In this document: positions 1 through 5,945 of the stretch, piece after piece
Layout: each line of letters opens with the position of its first letter
How positions within the stretch are numbered: position 1 is the first letter of the stretch
Source: JBGPJM01 sp041485385
GTDB lineage: Bacteria; Planctomycetota; Phycisphaerae; Phycisphaerales; UBA1924
Direction: 5' to 3'
Length of the DNA stretch: 15,965 nt
Assembly (NCBI GenBank): GCA_041485385.1
Contig: JBGPJM010000104.1
Coordinates: forward strand, 1-15,965
Made by a program: the position numbers and the translations under genes
Notes under the pieces: model-generated
Seen by the model: the letters and a program-made list of their open reading frames with translations, nothing else
Told to the model about the DNA's origin: nothing
Databases searched by the model: none

Positions 1-1698
1 ACCGCGGTCGTAGCTGACATAGAGCCCGCCGTCGTTCCCCAGGATCATGTGCCGCCCATCGTGAGGATCGATCCACAGCGCGTGGTCATCGGCGTGTGTA
101 CCGCGCCCGCCGTCGTCGGTGAACGTCTTGCCGCCGTCCTTGGATCGCGCCAGCGACACCCCCAGCACCCACAGGTAGGTGTCGTCGGAGGGGTCGGCCC
201 GCACCTGGCTGAAGTACATCGGACGCGGGTTGATGCTGTTGATGCGCGCCCATGTTTCGCCGCTGTCGGTGGACTTGAACACGCCGCCATACTGGAAACC
301 ATCGGGCCCTTGCTGCTCGGTGAGGTTGCCGCGCTGCCCGCCCAGCCCCGAGGAGAACGGCCCGGCCCCGGCGGTGTCATCCGTCCGTCGGCCGGTGCCG
401 TCTCGCGCCCGCTGCCGGGTGGCCGGCGGGGGCCGCTTGGTCAGCGTCACGTCGGCGCTGACGCTCTTCCGCTCGCGCGAGAGCTCCATCTTCACCGCGT
501 CGCCCGCGACGCGCTTGCGGATCTCGCCCATGAACTCGTCGTACGAGTGCACCGTCACGCCGTTCACGCTGATCACGATGTCGTCGGCCCTCAGCCCCGC
601 CGCCTCGGCCGGCCCGCCCTTGACAACGTCGGTCACCTTGGCGCCGACATCGGCGTCGGTGCCCCGCAGGCCGATATACGGCGCGTTCTCCGGCTCGGTC
701 CCCGTCCGGTCGGATTCCACGACCAGGTACACGACATTGGGGTTCTTGCCGTAGAAGCTGACGCCGATGCGCCCCAGGTTGCCCTCGGGCAGCCCCTTGT
801 AGAGCCGCGTCCAGTTCTTCCCGCCGTCGGTCGTCCGCCAGAGCCCGCTCCCCGGCCCGTTGCGCAACGCCGGCTCGTTGGTGTCGAACCCGTCGCGTCG
901 GCGCTCGTAGGTCCCCGCCAGCAGCGTGTCCGGTTCGCCCGGCTTCATCTGCACCTCGATGACACCCGTCTTGTCGTCGACGAACAGCACCCTCTCCCAC
1001 TTCTCTCCCCCGTCCGTGGTCTTGTAGAGCCCCCGCTCCTCGCTCGGTCCCCACAGCCGCCCCAGCACGCCGACGTACACGATGTTGGGATCGGTCGGGT
1101 GGACGACTATCCGCCCGACTTGGAAGCCCTGCTTCAGCCCCATGTTCTTCCAGGTCTTGCCCCCGTCGGTGGACTTGTAGACGCCATCGCCCCACGAAAC
1201 GCTGTTGCGCGGGTTGCACTCGCCGGTGCCGACCCAGAGGATGCTGGGGTCGCTGGGCGCCACCGCCACGTCGCCGATCGACACCGTCGCCTCGTGGTCG
1301 AACTGGTTCTCGAAGGTGACGCCGTTGTTCGTGGTCTTCAGCAGCCCGCCCCCGGCCGTGGCGACCCACCACATGCTCGAATCCTTCTCGCTCACCGTGA
1401 TCGCCGTGATCCGCCCCCCCGTGTTGGCCGGTCCGATGTTCCGCCACTGAAAGGCCGGGATCCAGCTCTCCGGCACCGACGGCGCGGCCTCGGCGCTCAC
1501 CGGTTTCGCCGGCTCGCCCGCCTCCGGCCGCGCGGACCTCGCCGCCTCCTGCGCCCCCGCGGGCACGATCGCCGCGCCAACCGCGAGCAACCACACGCCA
1601 AGCCCTCGGATCATTGCACCAAGGCGGGGATCCCCGCGTCCCTTGGACACAGTCGCCGCGCACCCGTTCCGGTCCACCGTCGGTTTCTTGCTCTTCAT
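1..1698 (-). CDS. Exported Asp-box (BNR/sortilin-VPS10-like) repeat protein with inserted PDZ domain, 3' end missing
   Basis: The N-terminal 566 residues are visible and the frame is still open at the left edge. A signal peptide lies at about residues 29-50 (MIRGLGVWLLAVGAAIVPAGA). A conserved entry motif, FQWRNIGPANTGGRI, follows. Asp-box-like turns end at residues 129 (TTNNGVTF), 183 (STDGGKTW), 234 (TTDGGEKW), 296 (TTDGGKNW), 483 (STDSGETW) and 526 (SKDGGKTF). These mark a beta-propeller of the BNR/sortilin N-terminal type, often annotated 'glycosyl hydrolase' without shown activity. Residues about 340-425 form a PDZ domain (GLRADDIVISVNGVTV) between propeller blades. Exported location is inferred from the signal peptide. 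The start at 1698 has an AGGA upstream. The ATG at 1614 would give a cleaner signal peptide and is a real alternative. Full-length relatives are usually around 1000 residues, so about half is missing. Substrate or ligand is unknown; a peptide-binding or scaffold role is inference from the PDZ domain. Confidence 0.85.
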   Translation of the reverse strand, partial: MKSKKPTVDRNGCAATVSKGRGDPRLGAMIRGLGVWLLAVGAAIVPAGAQEAARSARPEAGEPAKPVSAEAAPSVPESWIPAFQWRNIGPANTGGRITAITVSEKDSSMWWVATAGGGLLKTTNNGVTFENQFDHEATVSIGDVAVAPSDPSILWVGTGECNPRNSVSWGDGVYKSTDGGKTWKNMGLKQGFQVGRIVVHPTDPNIVYVGVLGRLWGPSEERGLYKTTDGGEKWERVLFVDDKTGVIEVQMKPGEPDTLLAGTYERRRDGFDTNEPALRNGPGSGLWRTTDGGKNWTRLYKGLPEGNLGRIGVSFYGKNPNVVYLVVESDRTGTEPENAPYIGLRGTDADVGAKVTDVVKGGPAEAAGLRADDIVISVNGVTVHSYDEFMGEIRKRVAGDAVKMELSRERKSVSADVTLTKRPPPATRQRARDGTGRRTDDTAGAGPFSSGLGGQRGNLTEQQGPDGFQYGGVFKSTDSGETWARINSINPRPMYFSQVRADPSDDTYLWVLGVSLARSKDGGKTFTDDGGRGTHADDHALWIDPHDGRHMILGNDGGLYVSYDRG

Positions 1699-1841
1699 GG
1701 GATGAGTCCTGCCACGCGTGCCCGCGACCGGCAGGGCCTCGTGCCCGCCGATCGACCGATCTCGCCGCGGCGCGTCCCGGCGCCGAGTACACACCCAGGC
1801 GCGTCCCCCGGCCCGCGCCTCTCCCCGCCGCATCGCTCAAG

Positions 1842-1863
1842 AGTACCTGATCACCATGGTACT
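1842..1863. repeat. Short inverted repeat in the leader of the Asp-box protein gene
   Basis: Six-base arms AGTACC (1842-1847) and GGTACT (1858-1863) flank a 10-base spacer that itself contains TGATCA and CCATGG. The site lies in the less GC-rich middle of a 243-bp gap, about 145 bases upstream of the start at 1698. It could be an operator or a weak hairpin. No regulator can be named. Confidence 0.35.
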
Positions 1864-1941
1864 GCTTTCTACCGAACGGCGTTGCAGCAAAATGCCCCCT
1901 CGCGATCCCGGATCGGCGCCTGCATCGTGGGTTCCCGGCCG

Positions 1942-2526
1942 CTACGTCGCCCGGCCCCCGGCGTTCCCCAGCACCTTCGCGATGTCGAAGTCGATGAAAT
2001 CCGCGTGATGGAAGATGATCGACTCGATCGTCCGCTCCGCCTTGTCCCCCTCGTGGCTGTGCGTGGCGACGATGTGCATGACCTCGGGCGGGATGCCGTG
2101 CTTGTAGCACAGGGCCACCCCGCTGAAGGGGTGGCGGAGCATGTCACCGTAGTGCCCCTTGACCACCTTCCCCGCTCCGTCCTTGTCGAACTCGAGCATC
2201 TTGCCGACGTCGGCCAGGAGCGCCCCCGCGACGAGCACATCATGGTTGACGGGGACACGATCGCCGAACGTCTCCCTCAGCACCCTCTCGATGGCGATGC
2301 ACTGCTTCACGCACGAGTTCAGATGCTCGACGAACCGGAGGTCGATCTTCCCGGCCAGCAGGGTGAACGGGATGGCACGGATCTCGTGAAACGTCCACCC
2401 CTTCCCGCCGCAACCGGAGGTCAAGGCCTCCGACCACACCGAGGCGACCCGCTCGCGCAGATCGGCGTTGCCGATCGACATCAGGTCGGGGAAGAGTTCG
2501 GCGATCTGGGGCGTCGAGTACCGCAT
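1942..2526 (-). CDS. HD-superfamily protein with an atypical core motif
   Basis: This is a 194-residue soluble protein. HD-superfamily proteins are metal-dependent phosphohydrolases, often acting on nucleotides or phosphoesters. The usual ladder is visible: H68 (FVEHLNSCV), the core helix LLADVGK (103-109), H132 (RHPFSG), H156 and H158 (ATHSHEGD), and H173/H174 with D176 (FHHADF). In canonical members the core reads LLHDxGK; here the His is Ala105 next to Asp106, so one metal ligand appears to be missing. The preceding H95-D96 pair is not in the expected helix position. The start is supported by AAGGAG seven bases upstream (2534-2539). The gene is divergent from nadK and faces the Asp-box protein gene on the same strand with 243 bp between them. 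Substrate unknown. Family assignment is firm; catalytic competence is uncertain. Confidence 0.82.
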   Translation of the reverse strand: MRYSTPQIAELFPDLMSIGNADLRERVASVWSEALTSGCGGKGWTFHEIRAIPFTLLAGKIDLRFVEHLNSCVKQCIAIERVLRETFGDRVPVNHDVLVAGALLADVGKMLEFDKDGAGKVVKGHYGDMLRHPFSGVALCYKHGIPPEVMHIVATHSHEGDKAERTIESIIFHHADFIDFDIAKVLGNAGGRAT

Positions 2527-2568
2527 GGATGTGCTCCTTGCCGGTCGGCCGGGCATGCGCCGGGACGA

Positions 2569-2574
2569 ACTGTA
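2569..2574 (-). promoter_or_regulatory. Possible -10 element for the HD-protein gene
   Basis: TACAGT on the minus strand matches TATAAT at 4 of 6 positions and would place the transcript start about 35 bases before the ATG. No convincing -35 element is seen. It lies in the 109-bp divergent gap shared with nadK. Confidence 0.25.
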
Positions 2575-2622
2575 CCGGATAAAGGCCGCCGCGGCCCGCC
2601 CCCGCGTCCGGCGCCGCGCCCG

Positions 2623-2628
2623 TACACT
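2623..2628 (+). promoter_or_regulatory. Possible -10 element giving a leaderless nadK transcript
   Basis: TACACT ends seven bases before the nadK ATG, so a start six or seven bases downstream of it would fall at or next to the A of the start codon. No Shine-Dalgarno sequence precedes the ATG. The same box at nearly the same spacing precedes nuoH (13121-13126). No clear -35 element is present. Confidence 0.4.
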
Positions 2629-2635
2629 CCGGCCT

Positions 2636-3589
2636 ATGGGCCGACGCGTCCTGCTGCTTTTCAACAAGAACAAGCCCGAGGTGCTCGAGGCGATCGACGA
2701 GGTCCGCGCCCTCATCCGCTCGGCCGGGACGATCGTGGCCGAGCTCGACGCCTCCGACCAGCCGCCGGGGCCCGAGGTCCTCGGCACCGGGAAGGACGCG
2801 CCCGACCTCATCGTCGTGCTCGGGGGCGACGGCACGCTCCTGAGCCAGTCGCGCCGGTGCGTGTCGCTTGGGCTCCCCATGCTCGGGGTCAACCTCGGCA
2901 AGCTCGGTTTCATGGCCGAGTTCGACGTGCCCGCGCTCCGGGATCAGGCCCCGTCCCTCTTCGACGGTCGCCCCCTCCGGCTCCAGGATCGGCCGATGCT
3001 GCACGTCTCCGTCTTCGGCCCCGTGTCGCCCGGGATCGCACGACCGGCCGCCCGGCCCCGCTTCACCGGCCTGGCGCTCAACGACGCCGTCGTCACGGCC
3101 GGGCCGCCGTTCCGCATGATCTCCATCACCATGAGTATCGACGGGCAGGAAGGCCCCAGCGTGAGCGGCGACGGGCTAATCATCTCCACGCCGATCGGGT
3201 CCACGGCGTACAACGTCTCCGCGGGCGGGGCGATCGTCTCACCCGACGTCGACGCGATGGCCATCACGCCCATCGCCGCCCACTCACTCTCGTTCCGCCC
3301 CATCGTCGTCAGCGGGTCCAGCACGGTCGAGCTGCTGCTCAATCATGTGAACTCGGACGTTCGGCCCGACGAGGGCGGCGAGGCCCCGGGACGGCGCGTG
3401 GCCGGCGGGGGCGGCACGACACTGGTGCTCGACGGCCAGGCCCTGACCCGCCTGGAGCGGGGCGACCGCGTTCGCCTGCGCAAGCACGATGTCCCGGTGC
3501 GGTTCGTGCGGAACCCCAAGGGGAGCTACTGGGCCACGCTGATCCAGAAGATGCACTGGGCGGCCCCGCCGCGCATGCGAGGAACATAA
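2636..3589 (+). CDS. nadK: NAD kinase
   Basis: The 317-residue protein phosphorylates NAD to NADP using ATP or polyphosphate, in the cytoplasm. The family's diagnostic motifs are all present and in order: the GGDGT loop at residues 63-67 (VVLGGDGTLLS), GVNLGKLGF at 84-92, the ND pair at 149-150 (LALNDAVV), and the glycine-rich GDGLIISTPIGSTAY at 178-192 followed by SAGGAIVSP. HSLSFRPIVV (216-225) and a late DGQ (266-268) also fit. Length is typical. The ATG at 2636 is preferred because FNKNKP-type strand one starts directly after it; upstream in-frame codons give only arginine-rich junk. There is no Shine-Dalgarno sequence. It is a monocistronic-looking gene, divergent from the HD gene and convergent with the FecR-domain gene, with 42 bases and no obvious terminator between stops. 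Confidence 0.96.
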   Translation: MGRRVLLLFNKNKPEVLEAIDEVRALIRSAGTIVAELDASDQPPGPEVLGTGKDAPDLIVVLGGDGTLLSQSRRCVSLGLPMLGVNLGKLGFMAEFDVPALRDQAPSLFDGRPLRLQDRPMLHVSVFGPVSPGIARPAARPRFTGLALNDAVVTAGPPFRMISITMSIDGQEGPSVSGDGLIISTPIGSTAYNVSAGGAIVSPDVDAMAITPIAAHSLSFRPIVVSGSSTVELLLNHVNSDVRPDEGGEAPGRRVAGGGGTTLVLDGQALTRLERGDRVRLRKHDVPVRFVRNPKGSYWATLIQKMHWAAPPRMRGT

Positions 3590-3631
3590 CCGCGCTCGCC
3601 CGATTCTGGGGGTGGGGGGCGACCGGCACCG

Positions 3632-5668
3632 TCAATGCATATCCGGTCCGCACGGATGCATCGGCGGCAAGGCGCCGCGGAAATCGGCGACCGTGCGTCC
3701 GACGCCGGCCCGCTCGTTCACATGCTCTCCCAGCAGACCGTGCAGCGACCCGAGCGCACCGCTGGCCGCACAACCCGCAGGATCAAGGGCGGTGCGGAGG
3801 ATCTCGGCGCTCAGCGCCCGATCAACGAACCCGGACTGCCACGCCCGGGGGCTGTACGCCATCCGGGCAAACGCCGCGTTGATGGTCGTCATGTCGATCT
3901 GCCCGGCTGGGTCGCTGAGGGCCACCGACGGCGCCGGCGCGGCCCCGTTCTCCGACGCAAGGCCGTTGGTGAACGCTTCCGGGGTCACGCGCACGGCGCG
4001 GATCGCCAGCGCCCCCGCGACACTGCCGGCCTGCGGATCGAACTCGATGATCGCCGTCCGCCCGCCGCTCGAATCGACCACCGCGCCGAGCATCACCAGG
4101 CCGTTCACGTACCCCAGGCCGGTCACGGCCAGCACGCTCCCCAGATCGTTGAGCGACGGCGAGCCGATCCCGGCGCCGGAGCTGAAAGCCCCGTTGAGCC
4201 CGCTCTGGGCGTCCAGGAGGTAGTTGGTCCGCGGGTCGATCTCCAGCAGCACGCCCCGGTCCAGGAGCGACGTGCCGGGCCTCTCGTACCCGGCCTCGAT
4301 GCCGAACGCAAACAGCGTCCCCCGCTCGTTTCCACCCGTCAGCGCCCCTTCCAGCGTAATCCCCATCGACATCACCGGCGCCAGCGCCCCGGACCCGAGG
4401 TCGATGTGGTAGATCGAGTCTCGACCGCCGAGGGATCCCACGCCGTAGAGCTGATCGCGGATGGCCCCCAGGCCCCTCAGCGCCGGCGTGTCGGCGGCGG
4501 CGCCCTCCACGTCGCGCACGAGGCGGAAGTCCGAATGTGGATCGGTCAGCTCCAGCCCGAGGAACCGGTTCTTCACCGTTGCGACAGTCGGCATGGTCGT
4601 CTCGAGCCTGACCAGCACCGGCTCGCCGCCGGCCGTGTTGGTCAGCACCGCGCTGCCACCGTCGGTCGCCGCGGGATCGATCGACAGCGCCTGACGCACC
4701 AGCGACGTGCCCAGCAGGGTATCGGTCTCGTAGAGATCGCCGGTCTCGTTGTTGAGATGGAGAACCGTGCCGGGATGCGGCGTGCCGGGCACGGGGTGCC
4801 CCACCGGCAGGTTCGGCATCGTGTTCACGATGTCGTTGGGGATAGCCTTGACCCCCAGGTCTTTGCCCGTCGACTCGGTGGTCCCGCCTCCGGGCTGCCG
4901 TTTCTCGACAAGATCTTCCTCCGCCTCCTGTGCCTGTGTCACCCTCGTGCTGCCGGTCGCCAGCTTCTCCTGCTGCTTCGCCGGATTCTGCGTCGAGGCG
5001 TCCGCCCGGTCGTTGCCGGTGAAGGGCACCTTCTGCAGCCCATTGACCCAGTCCACCTCGATAAGCCCCTTGTTCTCCACGTCGCCGAACACACGGGTCG
5101 GATGCCCGGGCGTGACCTCGACGCCCCCGATCGTCCCCTTGATCGCCAGGGTCATCTCCGGCGTCTCGATGCGAACGTCGTTGGCGAAATGCGTGCTCGT
5201 CACGTCGAACGTCACGCGTCCGAGCGTGAGATTGATGCGGGTGATGTCCGTCTTCCCGTCGTTGATCGCCCGCCTGATCGTCGCTTGGCCCGCGTGGTCG
5301 AATGTAAACAGCTGCGATGCGCCGATGCGGATCCGTACGGCGGAGTTAAACCCAACGCTGATCACCGCGCCTTCCTGGAGCTTGTCGCCGGCCTTCGCGG
5401 CGGTGATCGGAGCGCCGGCAGCCTTCTTGAACCCCACCGTCCCCTCCACCGCCTCGACCAGGATCGGGGAGAACGTGCCGACAACGTCGTTCTTCGCTTC
5501 CTCTGCCTTCTTCGGCGCTCCCGCCGGCTTGGCCACCTGGACCGCGCCGGCAGTCTTCTTCTGAAGAGGCTTCGCTGTCGCCTTCTCCTGCCCCCACGCC
5601 GCGCCGGCCGACAACAACACCGCGGCGGCCGCTGCCGTCGCCCTCCCCAGGTTCCTGTAACCAGCCAT
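3632..5668 (-). CDS. Exported FecR-domain protein with C-terminal repeat/propeller-like region
   Basis: The 678-residue protein has a signal peptide at 1-27 (ending SAGAAWGQ) and a Lys/Ala-rich linker at about 28-62. A FecR domain follows at about 68-205: VEAVEGTVGFKKAAG, then DKLQEGAVISVGFNSAVRIRIG, LGRVTFDVTST, and the typical closing MTLAIKGTIGGVEV with VFGDVENKGLIEV. A Gln/Glu-rich, probably disordered linker (about 225-290) leads into a Gly/Leu-rich region (about 305-620) that resembles degenerate propeller blades (LLGTSLVRQALSID, GVLLEIDPRTNYLLDAQSG). I could not fix the number of blades. FecR domains are periplasmic regulatory modules best known from iron-citrate signalling. Here no sigma/anti-sigma pair is present and the partner is more likely the CHASE2 cyclase next door. 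The start at 5668 has GAGG eight bases upstream. It is the last gene of the minus-strand block, 76 bases after the small ORF. Confidence 0.82.
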   Translation of the reverse strand: MAGYRNLGRATAAAAAVLLSAGAAWGQEKATAKPLQKKTAGAVQVAKPAGAPKKAEEAKNDVVGTFSPILVEAVEGTVGFKKAAGAPITAAKAGDKLQEGAVISVGFNSAVRIRIGASQLFTFDHAGQATIRRAINDGKTDITRINLTLGRVTFDVTSTHFANDVRIETPEMTLAIKGTIGGVEVTPGHPTRVFGDVENKGLIEVDWVNGLQKVPFTGNDRADASTQNPAKQQEKLATGSTRVTQAQEAEEDLVEKRQPGGGTTESTGKDLGVKAIPNDIVNTMPNLPVGHPVPGTPHPGTVLHLNNETGDLYETDTLLGTSLVRQALSIDPAATDGGSAVLTNTAGGEPVLVRLETTMPTVATVKNRFLGLELTDPHSDFRLVRDVEGAAADTPALRGLGAIRDQLYGVGSLGGRDSIYHIDLGSGALAPVMSMGITLEGALTGGNERGTLFAFGIEAGYERPGTSLLDRGVLLEIDPRTNYLLDAQSGLNGAFSSGAGIGSPSLNDLGSVLAVTGLGYVNGLVMLGAVVDSSGGRTAIIEFDPQAGSVAGALAIRAVRVTPEAFTNGLASENGAAPAPSVALSDPAGQIDMTTINAAFARMAYSPRAWQSGFVDRALSAEILRTALDPAGCAASGALGSLHGLLGEHVNERAGVGRTVADFRGALPPMHPCGPDMH

Positions 5669-5744
5669 GTGATCGCCTCGAGGTGTGAGCAACGAGGATT
5701 CGCCCGCCCCAAGCCAAGAGTTCCCTCGGCCTGGAGCCCGCAGG

Positions 5745-5945
5745 CTACTTATCCGTCAGCACAATAGTACCATCGAAACCGTCCGCGGCACCCCCCTTGT
5801 CCCCGATAACCGACCACCGCTCGATCGCCTCCCGGTACACCCCCGCAAGCCGCCCATCGCCGTATTCCCGCGCAAGCCTGGTGAGGGCCGCCCGCGTCGT
5901 CTGGAAATCACCTGCGACATAGGCCGCCACCACATGCTCGGTCAA
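5745..5945 (-). CDS. Short ORF, probable displaced C-terminus of the CHASE2 cyclase
   Basis: The 66-residue product starts at a TTG that overlaps the cyclase stop (TTGA at 5945-5942) and reads LTEHVVAAYVAGDFQTTRAA then LTRLAREYGDGRLAGVYREA, ending FDGTIVLTDK. It is amphipathic-helical and resembles the helical tail that often follows the catalytic domain of cyclases of this type. The frame is also open upstream of the TTG (AIGDRIRLTEHVV), inside the cyclase's own last codons. Two readings are possible: a one-base frameshift (natural or a sequencing error) splits one protein, or a small coupled gene exists. I favour the first. No Shine-Dalgarno sequence supports independent initiation. Confidence 0.5.
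   Translation of the reverse strand: MTEHVVAAYVAGDFQTTRAALTRLAREYGDGRLAGVYREAIERWSVIGDKGGAADGFDGTIVLTDK

Noticed and set aside
1889..1915. Possible terminator after the HD gene (CGATC-CGG-GATCG stem then TTTT)
   Set aside because: The stem is only five base pairs with a three-base loop and the T run lies about ten bases away, so it does not fit an intrinsic terminator.
377..2110. 577-codon minus-strand frame crossing the Asp-box gene and its leader
   Set aside because: It is an out-of-frame reading of the Asp-box gene; the frame with STDGGKTW-type repeats and PDZ is the real one and remains open to the left edge.
3590..3631. Terminator between convergent nadK and FecR-domain genes
   Set aside because: The 42-base gap has a G-rich run but no stem-loop with a T tract on either strand.
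49..3882. 1277-codon open frame on the plus strand
   Set aside because: It is antisense to the Asp-box and HD genes and overlaps nadK in another frame. Its product is Arg/Pro/Ala/His-rich with no domain, as expected of a shadow frame in GC-rich DNA.
3635..5767. 710-codon open frame on the plus strand opposite the FecR-domain gene
   Set aside because: No signal peptide or domain, and charged low-complexity composition. The minus-strand frame has a signal peptide and FecR motifs.
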